From Cepaea nemoralis (lineage: Eukaryota > Mollusca > Gastropoda > Stylommatophora > Helicidae), in assembly GCA_014155875.1 (NCBI GenBank), contig JACEFZ010024489.1:479501-543500 (forward strand): a DNA stretch of 64,000 nt, read 5' to 3'. The translations under genes were made by a program, and so were the position numbers. The first letter of the stretch is position 1. Each line of letters begins with the position of its first letter. Under the pieces are notes generated by a model that had not been told where the DNA came from, searched no databases, and saw only the letters and a list, made by a program, of their open reading frames with translations. Of the stretch, positions 39,111 through 49,497 are shown piece by piece.

Positions 39111-39528
39111 CCCCCCTGCTGACGTCACAGACACAAACGATACATAACCAGTCCGAGAAAGGACTCACAAGACAAGAATTAAGGTAAATAAACCCACAAA
39201 AACCACGATCCACAACAATAACCACAGCTGATGAAGCAGGTTAGACAAGGACGAATTTGGAATTTTTGTTTTTGAAAATTGGAATTGGAATTGGAAGGTC
39301 ATATAAATGTGTATGCAGAGGTAACGTCATACGCTTTGGCGCCAAATGGTATGGTGGCGCCTGAGTTAAATTATCGCTTTAAGTTACTGTCTTCATTAGT
39401 AATGCATCCATCTTTGAGAAGCGGGGAAATGTCGTGTCGTGATTCTTCAACAACAGCGCGCACTGTAACATGGGCCAGTGTCACCCTGGTCTTGTTACTT
39501 GCTGTGTTTGATGAGAACGGGTCCAGAG

Positions 39529-39534
<6 letters not shown>

Positions 39535-39602
<68 letters not shown>

Positions 39603-39737
39603 GGGGGACAGACAAACAGAATGGCACCAGAGAGAGGGGGAGAGAGAGACTGACAGGCAGACAAAATAGACTGACAGTGAGAGGAAAAAAATAACTTGTT
39701 ACTGCTCAGTTTGACTGTGGGATGGAGCCAGAGAGAG

Positions 39738-39782
<45 letters not shown>

Positions 39783-39941
39783 GTGTGTGAGAGACAAACA
39801 GACAGACACACAGACAGGGGGAAGGAATGAGAGAGACAGAAGGAGATATAAACTGAAAAAGAATGTGAAAGAGGAAGTCTCTGCGTGGAAGAGGGAACTA
39901 CTGGGAGAATGAGAGAAGTAGACTGGGAGAGTGAGAGAAGC

Positions 39942-39997
<56 letters not shown>

Positions 39998-40012
39998 TGT
40001 GTGTGTGTGACG
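39535..40012. repeat. (GA)n-rich field
   Basis: Pure GA tracts at 39535-39598 and 39949-39995, with GAGA/GACAGACA-rich sequence in between. A recurring anchor segment, CTTGTTACTGCTCAGTTTGA CTGTGG..GGAGCC, lies at 39694-39733. Confidence 0.9.
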
Positions 40013-40234
40013 GGAAATAATTAGTGTGTGAGGTAGTGTGCTGAAACAGAGGAAAGGAGAGTGATTAGAGAGTAAACTAGGGAGGAAGGCAAAGAAATGA
40101 TGTCAGATAACTATACATCTTAAAGTAGAAGAGGAAAGCTATGACGAGAAACTGCCACATGTGACGGCTTGCCTCTACACCAGTTTTATTGATCTACATG
40201 TATATCAGGACTGAGCTTGTCATTTTATATGATG
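40013..40234. other. No recognised feature
   Basis: Short unique stretch between the GA field and the minisatellite. No coding signature. Confidence 0.5.
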
Positions 40235-41035
40235 CAGTGTATAATAAGAGTTAATGACTGCACATACCAGTTAATGATCGCACAGGACAGTTAATGATTA
40301 CACATACCAGTTAATGATAGCGTATGACAGTTAATGACTGCACATACCAGTAAATGATAGCATATTACAGTTAATGATTGCACATACCAGTTAATGATAG
40401 CATATGACAGTTAATGATTTCACATACCATTTAATGATAGCATATTACAGGTAATGATTGCACATGACAGGTAATTATTTCACATATCAGTTAATGTTTG
40501 CAGATAATAGTTAATGATAGCATATGACAGGTAATGATTGCACATGACAGTTAATGACTGCACATACCAGTTAATGATTGAACATGGCAGGTAATGACTG
40601 CACGTACCAGTTAATGATTGCAATACCCGCTAATGATTGCAAACACAAGTTAAGCATATACCAGCTAATGATTGCACAAGCCGGATAATGATTTCATAAG
40701 CCAGTTAAGCACATACGAGTTAATGATTGCACATACCAGTTAAGCACATACGAGGTAATGACTGCATATACCAGTTAAGCATATACGCGTTAATGATTGT
40801 ACATACCAATTAATGATTGCACAAGCTAATTAATGACTGCACATACCAGTTAATCATATACCAGTTAGTGATTGCATATACCAGTTAAACATATACCAGT
40901 TAATGATTGTACATACCAGTTAATGATTGCACACACCAGCTAAGCACATACTAGTTAATGATTGCACACACCATTTAAGCACACACCAGTTAATGATTAT
41001 ACATACCAGATAATGATTTCAGATACCAAACGAGT
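40235..41035. repeat. Minisatellite of about 22-bp units, 800 bp
   Basis: Some 35 variants of CAGTTAATGATTGCACATAC with alternating types (CATACCAGTTAAGCACATAC in the right half). It ends exactly where copy B of the segmental duplication begins. Confidence 0.9.
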
Positions 41036-41039
41036 TAAT

Positions 41040-42010
41040 ATCCCAACGATATAAAAGCTGCCATCATTGTTTATCGTACCTGAAATATGAATCCCCCGTG
41101 CACGCGATTCGAATCTGGCAGATGAGCCAGCTAGCAAACGGGATGTCTGAGGTAAGTAAGAAAAGGACAGTTCCACGCCTCCAGGGTTACTGTGTGTCAC
41201 GTGCCAGCCGCGTATTTTTATAGGCCAATCGGCGCTCAATGACTGACGTGGTCAATATCACTCCAGTTGCCTTTATTTCCCAGAACATATCGTGGTACCC
41301 ATTGTTAGGCTGGGTAGACGTGAGGGCCCAGGTCCGTGTCAATCAACAATCTCCGCCGTGACTGGGTTCAAACACATGAACATCGTACCGGCAGGCTACT
41401 GTGCTATCTACTGCTCTGCCGCTGTTCACTATCTGAGGTTAAGTTAGTGTCACGTCTCCTTTACAGGACGTTGCAGTTAACCACAACATTTATTATATGG
41501 AGTTTGCCATTGCTTCACAAATTCGAAATCAATGCAAAGCGGCCTGCCTCCAAATCGCCGGCTGGTGATTTCAAACGCTGTCTGGAGTACAATTAGATAG
41601 TTACACACGCAACGGAGACGGCTCCCCGTCGGAAGGTTGTGATGACGTATGTGTTTGTCATCTAAGAACAAGATGGATTATATGCGTTGGACTAATCGTC
41701 TGCTAGTATCCACAAAATGTGTCATTTCTCACGCATGTTTTTGAATCTTAAACGACCACTTAACTCACCGAGATTGCTGTGGGGGGAAGGACCTATAAAT
41801 ATATGTAGGGAGAGGTAAGGTCAGACATTATGGCGCCCAATGTTATGGTGGCGCCAGGGTTAAATTATCGCATTAAGTTACTGTCTTCATTAGTAATGCA
41901 TCCATCTTTGAGAATCGGGGAAATGTCGTGTCGTGATTCTTCAACAATAACGCGCACTGTAACATGGGCCAGTGTCACCCTGGTCTTGTTACTTGCTGTG
42001 TTTGATAGTA
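41040..42010 (+). repeat. Segmental duplication, copy B (empty site for the LINE)
   Basis: Collinear with 36540-39530 (see there). At 41806-41850 the sequence runs directly from AGAGGTAAGGTCAGAC to ATGGCGCCCAATGTTATGG, the uninterrupted version of the LINE insertion site. It contains SINE-B at 41170-41425 and SINE-A at 41443-41600, both minus strand. Splice-donor-like GAGGTAAGT at 41150 is conserved with 36640. Confidence 0.85.
41170..41425 (-). mobile_element. SINE-B copy within the duplication
   Basis: CCAGTTGCCTTTATTTCCCA, GTGGTACCCATTGTTAGGCT, GACTGGGTTCAAACACATGA (B-box complement), GCTATCTACTGCTCTGCCG. The counterpart is at 36655-36935. Confidence 0.75.
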
Positions 42011-42084
42011 ACGGAGACAAAGACAGATAAACAGGCAGACAGACGGTTAGACAGACATGCAGACAGACAAACACCTGTAACACA

Positions 42085-42139
42085 GCCTGTACGACCCATG
42101 TCTTCTAATATGCTCTGCTTGATTGGAACGGAGCCTAGG

Positions 42140-42208
<69 letters not shown>

Positions 42209-42427
42209 GGTATATCTATAGAGAGGCACAGACACGCTTGCAGACAGGCAAGACGGTCGGCCGGCCGGCTGACAGATAGAAAGACAGACTGAGAGGTTGA
42301 GAGGGAGAGAGGGGGGGGGGGTGTGGGAGAAATAAAGGAAGCATAGTAAAGCAGAGAGTTAAGGAACATTTGAGGGCAAGAGGTGGACAAGATCTGAGAG
42401 AGCGTATGAGACAGAGAAAATGAGAGA

Positions 42428-42522
<95 letters not shown>

Positions 42523-43162
42523 GAAGTGTATGAAGTCGAGGGAGAAGAGTGAATGTGAGATGGAGAGAGCACAGAATGAGAAACTTAGTGTGAGAGAAAG
42601 AATTATGAAAGATGGAGAGAAAGATACGGTGTTAGGTGAGGAAGAAGATAAAGACAGATAAAACGGACGAAGGAAAGAACTTTATTTTCGAACACTAACA
42701 CACCGAGCACGCAGACCCGTCTTACAATCGGCCTGTCCCAGTACTGATCTTCCACACATTAATTATCTATTCAGCATTATGTGTGTAACATTCACTTGAC
42801 AGTAAACAGAATACAATGGACCCTGTGTTAATTGATGTTTGTATATTCTTTCTCCTTGATCTAGAGATAGATGGAGGGAGGGGGAGAAGCACAGACAGAC
42901 GGGGATAAAGGGAGACAGAGAGAAGAGATACACTGTACAAGAAAGGAATAACGTGGCTATTATTATTGCAGTGAAAGTAGAGGTTGATGTGAGGGACACA
43001 CTGAGGCGAGATAGAAACAGGCGGATAGTTCAACAGAATGACGGGCGGAAGGACAGACGGACAGACGGGCGAACGAACGGATAGATCGATGGGTGGATGG
43101 ATGAATAGATGGATGGACGGACGGACGGAAGGACGGACGGACATACAGACACACAGACAGGC

Positions 43163-43228
<66 letters not shown>

Positions 43229-43316
43229 ACAGACAGACAGACACCTGTACCACAGCCAGTACAACCCAGGTCTTCTAATAGGCTCTGTTTGATTGGAAAG
43301 GTGCCAGAAAAAAAAA

Positions 43317-43368
<52 letters not shown>

Positions 43369-43530
43369 AGAGGGAGAGAGAGAGGACAGATAAACAAACA
43401 TACAGACAGAGAGACAGATATATAGGTAGACACACGGGTTGACAGACAGACATCTGTAAGACAGCCAGTGCAATCCGGGTCTTGTTACATGCTTTGTTTG
43501 ACTGTGGGGCGGAGCCAGAGATAGTGATAG

Positions 43531-43612
<82 letters not shown>

Positions 43613-43700
43613 CTCGCGCCAGAGAAAGAGGTATATAGAAAGAGAGATCCGCAAGCAGACAGGTAGGCCGGCGGGCAGCAGGAAGACAGACTGAGAGGGA
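42085..43700. repeat. Compound array: about 60-bp anchors plus (GACA)n and (GA)n
   Basis: The anchor unit (CTGTAACACAGCC.GTA.AACC CAGGTCTTCTAATATGCTCTG .TTGATTGGAACGGAGCC) occurs at 42075-42135, 43243-43305 and 43452-43520, and in the duplicated loci at 39460-39530 and 41955-42015. Each is followed by GACA or GA repeats: (GACA)n 42138-42210, (GA)n 42425-42520, (GACG/GACA/GGCA)n 43095-43240, (GA)n 43323-43367, (GA)n 43535-43610. The long Ser-Leu, Cys-Leu-Ser-Val or Arg-Glu frames are artefacts. Confidence 0.85.
42580..42980. other. No recognised feature between GA tracts
   Basis: Contains AACTTTATTTTCGAACACTA and ACACCGAGCACGCAGACCCG. No repeat family or gene recognised. Confidence 0.45.
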
Positions 43701-43774
43701 GAGAGAGGTGGTGTTAGAGAAATAAAGGAGGCGTGAACTGACAAGATCAGCAACGCCATACGGCATGGACTATT

Positions 43775-43976
43775 TTTTTAAAAACTGTCATTTACTGCCA
43801 ATATAGTACCTTGCGGTGTATGGCAGAGGGGTCTTTGAGCCTGAGGAATTAAGGCCGCCTGGCTAGTGCAGTCGCCGCGAACTGTGCAGGTTAGGATTTT
43901 CTTTTTGCCCCCGACAGAAAAAAATCCCACACCTTACCGAGGGTTCGAACCCGGGTCTCCCGAAGGAGAATCCGAA
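43775..43976 (-). mobile_element. SINE-C copy (reverse complement)
   Basis: Plus strand: TTTACTGCCAATATAGTACC, TTTGAGCCTGAGGAATTAAG, GGCTAGTGCAGTCGCCGCGA, CGAGGGTTCGAACCCGGGTC (perfect B-box complement), TCCCGAAGGAGAATCC. It stops inside the head, exactly where the 29-bp array begins. Confidence 0.85.
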
Positions 43977-43983
43977 AAAAAAT

Positions 43984-44353
43984 TGTCATTGCTTTCAGAA
44001 CGAGTAGAAATGTGTCATTACTGTCTGAACGAGAAGAACTGTGCCATTGCTGTCTGAACGAGAAGAAATGTGTCATTGCTGTCTGAACGAGAAGAAATGT
44101 GTAATTGCTGTCTGAACGAGAAGAAATGTGTCATTGCTGTCTGAACGAGAAGAAATGTGTCATTGCTGTTTGAACGAGAAGAAATGTGTCATTGCTGTCT
44201 GAACGAGAAGAAATGTGTCATTGCTGTCTGAACGAGAAGAAATGTGTCATTGGTGTCTGAACGAGAAGAAATGTGTCATTGCTGTCTAAACGAGAAGAAA
44301 TGTGTCATTGCTGTCTGAACGAGAAGAAATGTGTCATTGCTGTCTGAACGAGA
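43984..44353. repeat. 29-bp minisatellite, about 12-13 units
   Basis: Unit CATTGCTGTCTGAACGAGAA GAAATGTGT, nearly invariant in the centre of the array. The first unit reads CATTGCTTTCAGAACGAG, close to CATTGCTTTCTGAACGAC of the SINE-A middle region, suggesting that the array grew from a SINE-A fragment. Confidence 0.9.
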
Positions 44354-44519
44354 GGTCAACGATTAAGTCGAAATGAACAGCGTAGGAACGAACCCTTAAC
44401 GCCGCCGTCTTATTATTTTGGTGTAACAGGTTCGAATCTCAGGTCGCCTATAACATAAACGGGTCATGTGACTGATACAGATAGTACTTTTCGCATGTTG
44501 TTTAATACACAACATCCAT

Positions 44520-45454
44520 CCATCCATCATGTGCCATGCCGATAAGCGTGGGCAGTCATGTTCTGCCATCTCACTCGATCACCAGAGTCGTGGATCAGCT
44601 CCGTGTTCCTGTCTGGAGATGGATGTCTGGATGGAGATGTGGATGGGGGATTGGTGGTTTGAGGTGTGGGTGGGGAGAGGATGTGTGGGGTAGGATGTGG
44701 ATGGGCGTGGGATGTGTGGGTTGGTGGGGGAATGTTTGTGGGTGGCGAGTGTGTTTTGGTTGGGGGATCAGGTGAGGGCAGTGTGTGTGGGTGGGGGATG
44801 TGCGGGAGGGGGATGGGTCGGTTGGTGGGGTATGTATGTGTCCCTTGGTGTGCGTGTGTGTCGGTAGGTGGGGGTGTTTATGTGTCCCTTGGTGCGCGTG
44901 TGTGTGGGTAGGTGGGGGTGGGGTGTGGGTGGGTTGATGTATGGATAGGTGGGAGATGGGCCTCATAACATGGTAATTAGCCTTGTTTATGTTTACAACA
45001 TTCATTTCACAATGTTTATTTTTCTTCCTATGTAAATGTATTATGCTCTTGATGAACGAAAGACGAGTGATTGGAAGGGCCGAATGTAAGACGGGCCTGC
45101 GCGCCCAATTTGTGACCCTAATAAAGTTGATTTGATTTGATTTGATTTGATTTGTCTCAACCATGCCACGAGGCCAAGCCGTCTAGATATTTACTTTTCG
45201 GTCATCCCCTTGGTCTCTTCCCTTCGATCTTATTAACATAGGCCAGTTTTGTGCCTGATGGCTGCAGAAATGTGGTTTCTGAGGAGAATGCAAAGAATAC
45301 CATGGACAGATAGAAAAACCAATGACTAAGTCTATCTGTCCATCATGTATTCGTCTTTTAATTTCTTTCATTGTGTCGCCATTGTTGGTAATCAATGACC
45401 CAAGATATTCGAAATATTCCACCACCTCCAATTTGTCCTTATTAACATATATTT
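44520..45454 (-). mobile_element. Rearranged LINE fragment hosting two insertions
   Basis: Minus-strand 3' end at 44520-44614 (..CATGACTGCCCACGCTTATC GGCATGGCACATG) continues after an insertion at 45153-45245 (DGLAWPRG / 'KIEGKRPRG'). 45250-45335 is in plus orientation (MAAEMWFLRRMQRIPWTDRK TND), and 45340-45454 is minus again (KLEVVEYFEYLGSLITNNGD, TMKEIKRRIHDGQ). It continues beyond the LTR element at 52715-52810 (AKTKIMHTDKTTMKKEIYV). This minus-plus-minus order implies an internal inversion. Confidence 0.75.
44615..45152 (+). mobile_element. Insertion with (GATTT)n tail in the LINE, 538 bp
   Basis: TGTCT stands on both sides (44610-44614, 45153-45157). The right end has CCTAATAAAGTTGATTTGAT with (TTGAT)n, a polyadenylation-like AATAAA and a retroposon tail. 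The left two thirds (44620-44950) are G/T-rich low complexity (GTGGGTGGGG-type). This looks like a retrotransposon 3' end preceded by an expanded minisatellite. Confidence 0.65.
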
Positions 45455-45960
45455 TGTCACCGCCTCACTTTCATATATATTATTAGAGGGCTGCAACTCC
45501 AGCCCAAAGGATAGCATTGAGTCGCTCAGGACCCGAGTAATCTAGAACCTTCTCGAAAGAGCTGGTCACCGGGTCCATGATTCCGTGGACACTGATGTGG
45601 CCCGCCTAATGCGGGGTCCACGAGGAACTCGGACAGAGTTACCGCCCGTGTCGAATTAGGACACGAGGAGACTGGCAGAGGACAGACGGACTTGAGAGAG
45701 ACAACAGAACCTGCCTGAGAGGGACTCAATAGATATTCATAGATATATATACATAGGCTAGATAGTGTGCTAGATTGTTGTATGACAACTATATGCTTGA
45801 TGTTTAACGATCTGTGATATGTAATATAATATAGCGCGGGCTGTTAACCCACTGTGCCAACTGTACATTCAATACAATAAATGTTCTATATTCTAGCGAA
45901 CAAAGTATTGTTGCCTGTATGAACCCGAACCATTATTTAGATAAGAGTAAGATGATGACA
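45455..45960 (+). repeat. 5' LTR
   Basis: 506 bp, TG..CA. Contains GATATATATACATAG (possible TATA element, about 45741) and CAATAAATG (possible polyadenylation signal, about 45878). Confidence 0.95.
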
Positions 45961-45967
45961 GGCTTTT

Positions 45968-45985
45968 TGGGGGCTCGTCCGGGAT
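45968..45985 (+). promoter_or_regulatory. Primer-binding site (tRNA-Pro)
   Basis: TGGGGGCTCGTCCGGGAT, 18 bases complementary to the 3' end of tRNA-Pro, starts 7 nt after the LTR. A partial second copy (TTTTTGGGGGCTAG) follows at about 45993-46007. Confidence 0.9.
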
Positions 45986-46638
45986 GACAAGCTTTTTGGG
46001 GGCTAGTTTTCCGGTTTTGGCATAGAATGTTTTCTGAAAAAGTTATTAAGTGCCATGTAAAACTACTTATTTAATCATATCACATTGATTTTTGTTAACA
46101 CATTGATTTGTTTAAATCGAAGTAATTGTTAACTTTACAAGTTTGCATAAAATTAGTAGCTATCTAGCGATAAAGGATAATTAATCTGAGTCCCTCGGCA
46201 ACGTCTCACCATTGCCTCCGCAGTGCCTCATTATTTTGATTCTGTAAACAATTTTTGACATGTTACTATTTTGACATTTTTTTTTGGTGACAGTGACTAA
46301 TGTTTTCTCGCTCCACGAGCAGATTCTTCCGCAACTAGTGTCGCGTGCAACCTATGAAACTTTTCCAACAGTGACGAGAGTACAAGACAACATCGAGGAG
46401 CTTCAAGATTGAGAGCTAAGTTTCACATCATACCCATTGTAACTCTAAGCTGTACTTCTCATCTTCCATCAACGTATCATTTTGTATCATATTGATTTGT
46501 TTGCATATTCATGACCTTGTAACCAACATAACCTTGCATTTTGATTTACACATTAATAATTAAGGGAGTTAACCAAATTTTCAACTACACAACATATTTT
46601 TCTAAGGGATTTAACTTTATAAACAAGTAAAACACAAA
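45986..46638 (+). other. 5' leader of the LTR element
   Basis: AT-rich untranslated leader between the primer-binding site and the Gag start. No open frame of note. Confidence 0.7.
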
Positions 46639-49497
46639 ATGTCTACCTTAGAGAAATGCATTGAGCAAGGAATAAAACTAGGTTATAAAGAAGAGAAATT
46701 GTCAGAATGGGCACAGAAAACGCACGCAGAAAACATTACCCGTGAAGAAAGAGCGATAGAACGAGAAGAAAAGAAAATGCAGATGCAGAGGGAGGCCGAA
46801 GAAAAGAAATTGCAAATGGAGGCCGAAGAAAAGAAATTGCAAATGGAGGCCGAAGAAAAGAAATTGCAAATGCAGGCAGAAGAAAAGAAAATGCTAATTG
46901 AAGCAGAAGAAAAGAAAATGCAAATGCAAATAGAAGAGAAGAAAATACAATTGCAGGCTCAGGATAAACAGATGGAGCTTGAGGCCGCCGCCAAACAGGC
47001 CCAATTGAATGCCGAGACACAGATAAAACTTAAACAGATGGAAATTGAGTCCAACACAGAAATATCGATAAATAAGTTAAGAAGTAAAGAAGAAGAACAA
47101 AGATATAACAAGTACAAAGGACTCGTGAAGGCGTTCTGTTCTGGAGATTCCATCAGCGCCTATTTAGAAAATTTTGAGTGTCTCATGTCTCATCATAAGA
47201 TCATTAAATCAGATTGGGCATTTATTCTAATGAGAAATTTAGCTCTTGAACCACTAAAAGTAATAGAGACAATACCACAGGAAATGCGAAAAGACTATGA
47301 GTACCTAAAACAACGCATTCTCCAACATTTTTCTTTAGATACTGCAGGTTACCAACAACAATTTGCCAAATTATCTCCACAACCAAACCAAACCTTTATA
47401 GATTATGTCAGTACAGTCCAAGACATATGCACAAAATGGATTAACTCGGCTAAAACCAACAATAGCCATGACAAACTTAAAGAGCTTATTATTATAGATA
47501 AAATAGTTAGCACCATCCCCACACCTTTTGCCAAGTTCTTAAAACAAATGGACTGTAAGAGTATTCAGGAAATAGAGGCAAAGGGGAATGCATTTTTCAC
47601 AGCAAATAGGGATATTTTCCAGCTAAACATAAGTCACAACGATACAGCAGCTGCAGTAGTGAACACCAAATACTCCAAACAAACAGAGAGTAGATTTAAA
47701 CCGCGCTCCAATGTCGGTAAAGTAGTAAAATGCCAATATTGCAATTTGAATCACGACAGTTACGCGATGTGCGACAAAGCACCTACCTATCCTCGCCACC
47801 TCAAAATGATGGTGGAGAAGCAAATGGCTAAACGCAGTGCTTACCAGAGAGCAGTCAAATGTTATTTTTGCAATAGCTGGGGCCATTATAGTCGGGAGTG
47901 TGAGGGCCGAAAGTTATTGAAACAGGCCAATGCTGCACTAGTAGAAACGTCGTCTGACGAAGAGCTTGAGTCACTGAATGAATGTGATAATCAACCCGAC
48001 AATGAAAGCGAGCTTGGGAATGCTGTACACATTATAAACACCATTACAGACAGTAAGTGCAACACCTGTACGAAGTTCCAACTTGACACAACATTATTAT
48101 GTGGGCACACAATACCTGTTGCAAATGAAACAGCTAATGCTGCTTTGACATCTACAGGCAAGCTAGTTTTTTTTACAGGGTTTGTTAACAACAAAAAGTG
48201 CACATTAATTCGTGATTCCGGCGCAACGCTCTGTGGGGTTAAGAAAACATTAATAGACACTAAAGACTACACAAACAAACATGTGACTTGTCGCACATTC
48301 TCAGGTACGATAGAGAAATACCCCCTTGCTCTGGTCGAAATTCAAACACCGTTCATATCAGGACAAGTATTGGCTGCTGTCCTTGAAAATCCAGTCGCGG
48401 ATATTATTCTTGGTAATTTACCCAACATACATCCATGCTCTGAAAAGGAAATCAAAGAGTGGGAGCAAAAACACGGTATCCACCACACAAACAGCGACGC
48501 TAAAGAGAAACACCATTCTTGCTTGTCTCATTCTGCCAAAATACCAAGGGAGACAACCACTGAGGTAATTCAGAAAGAATTCACCAAGGTGTACAATGCA
48601 GGGGCGGTCGAATCGATGAACGATACGACCGAATTAAAACCTCGAATTGAGGATGCTACCAAGCTACCAAGTACCAAGCCTGTAAATGTGCAACAAAACA
48701 CACAACACACAAACGCAATCACAAGACAGACAACCCACAAGACCAACATGGACCAACTGCAGGAATCATTAGACATAGTAGCGCCAAACTTAACTAACAT
48801 CAAGTTTGGTAATGAACAGAAAGCAGATACAACACTTGCACCATACTATGCTAGACAGGACAATGAGACAAATGAACTGACGCAACGAACTAGTGACGCA
48901 GACGAAACGACAATTTCCCAACGGAATGACACCTCGACAAACGAAGCATCGTTAACGACACAAGCTTACGACGACGAAAACAACGAAGACATATGGACAT
49001 TACCGACAATCTGTGATATCGACAATGACGACAAATTTGACGACATATTGACGATTGATCTCGACGACGACGACAATGACATTGAAGACAATTTACAAAC
49101 TGTAGCATCTGTGATAAATCAGACAGACATGGACAATACTGAAATCCCCGTACCAATCATGACTGACGACGGGAGTATAAATGACATACATATCTGTGAC
49201 ACTTTGACACAACAACAGCGACAAGACATTTTGACGCTCCTGGACGACTATAAGACGATCTTTTCTAACAAACCTGGACGCACTGATAAAATAACACATT
49301 CAATTGTGCTGACAGATCTGAGACCGGTCAAATGTAGACCATATTCTATTCCTCTCCATTACAGATCTAATTTAGATAAAGAAATTTTAGATTTAGAGAA
49401 GAATGGCATTATTCAAAAATCAATGTCTCAATATTCTTCACCGATTGTCCTGGTGAAAAAAAAAGGACCAGACAATCCGTTTGTGCATCGACTATAG
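46639..49497 (+). CDS. Gag, protease and start of reverse transcriptase (LTR element)
   Basis: One frame of 952 codons with no separate Gag stop. Residues about 30-150: coiled coil of repeated AEEKKLQME units (a 10-11 residue repeat, also repeated as DNA). Residues 170-340: capsid-like region (YLENFECLMSHHKI, LDTAGYQQQFAKL). Two zinc knuckles, C365-C368-H372-C378 (QYCNLNHDSYAMC) and C408-C411-H416-C421 (CYFCNSWGHYSREC). Protease active site DSGA at D526-A529 (LIRDSGATLCGV). A long linker with Asp-rich stretch (LDDDDNDIEDN), then the RT entry (LRPVKCRPYSIPLHYRSNLD, SQYSSPIVLVKKK). The frame ends shortly after an A9 run (49456-49464), where relatives continue into the RT palm; this may be a mutation, a sequencing error or a programmed shift. 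Confidence 0.9.
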   Translation: MSTLEKCIEQGIKLGYKEEKLSEWAQKTHAENITREERAIEREEKKMQMQREAEEKKLQMEAEEKKLQMEAEEKKLQMQAEEKKMLIEAEEKKMQMQIEEKKIQLQAQDKQMELEAAAKQAQLNAETQIKLKQMEIESNTEISINKLRSKEEEQRYNKYKGLVKAFCSGDSISAYLENFECLMSHHKIIKSDWAFILMRNLALEPLKVIETIPQEMRKDYEYLKQRILQHFSLDTAGYQQQFAKLSPQPNQTFIDYVSTVQDICTKWINSAKTNNSHDKLKELIIIDKIVSTIPTPFAKFLKQMDCKSIQEIEAKGNAFFTANRDIFQLNISHNDTAAAVVNTKYSKQTESRFKPRSNVGKVVKCQYCNLNHDSYAMCDKAPTYPRHLKMMVEKQMAKRSAYQRAVKCYFCNSWGHYSRECEGRKLLKQANAALVETSSDEELESLNECDNQPDNESELGNAVHIINTITDSKCNTCTKFQLDTTLLCGHTIPVANETANAALTSTGKLVFFTGFVNNKKCTLIRDSGATLCGVKKTLIDTKDYTNKHVTCRTFSGTIEKYPLALVEIQTPFISGQVLAAVLENPVADIILGNLPNIHPCSEKEIKEWEQKHGIHHTNSDAKEKHHSCLSHSAKIPRETTTEVIQKEFTKVYNAGAVESMNDTTELKPRIEDATKLPSTKPVNVQQNTQHTNAITRQTTHKTNMDQLQESLDIVAPNLTNIKFGNEQKADTTLAPYYARQDNETNELTQRTSDADETTISQRNDTSTNEASLTTQAYDDENNEDIWTLPTICDIDNDDKFDDILTIDLDDDDNDIEDNLQTVASVINQTDMDNTEIPVPIMTDDGSINDIHICDTLTQQQRQDILTLLDDYKTIFSNKPGRTDKITHSIVLTDLRPVKCRPYSIPLHYRSNLDKEILDLEKNGIIQKSMSQYSSPIVLVKKKGPDNPFVHRL

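Larger units (their letters stand above)
37983..39296 (+). mobile_element. ORF1-only LINE derivative with 28-bp target duplication
   Basis: An identical 28-bp sequence lies at 37955-37982 and 39297-39324 (begins GGTCATATAAATGTG). The insert starts inside an ORF1 (Gag-like) coding region, runs through its stop at 38907, and ends in a 3' UTR of about 390 bp with the tail TTGGAATTGGAATTGGAA. No endonuclease or reverse transcriptase lies between ORF1 and the tail. Because LINE insertions are anchored at their 3' end, the source RNA must have had ORF1 next to the 3' UTR. The paralogous locus 41800-41850 lacks the insertion. Confidence 0.85.
36540..39530 (+). repeat. Segmental duplication, copy A (with LINE insertion)
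   Basis: Collinear with 41040-42010. Shared order: TTTATC..ACCTGAAAT..GAA, GATGAGCCAGC.AGCA, GAGGTAAGT, SINE-B (36655-36935), SINE-A (36945-37140), GTGACGTAT.TGTTTGTCATC, AACAAGATGGA.TA, GACCACTTAA.TCAC.GAGA, then after the LINE insertion ATGGTGGCGCC, TTACTGTCTTCATTAGTAAT and GTCGTGTCGTGATTCTTCAA. Copy A is longer because of an extra SINE-A (37155-37380), a 30-bp array and the LINE at 37983-39296. Confidence 0.85.

Noticed and set aside
39349..39530. A short protein frame (MVAP.LNYR.KLLSSLVMHP..) conserved in both duplication copies (also 41845-42010)
   Set aside because: Differences between the copies are almost all amino-acid changing and the opposite strand is equally open, so there is no sign of selection for this frame.
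41989..43766. Long frames with repeated Cys-Leu-Ser-Val, Ser-Leu or Asp-Arg-Gln-Thr, up to 330 codons
   Set aside because: GACA and GA arrays have periods that leave frames open; no independent coding signature on either strand.
43984..44353. CRISPR-like look of regular 29-bp repeats
   Set aside because: Units are directly adjacent without spacers and the DNA is eukaryotic; it is a minisatellite.
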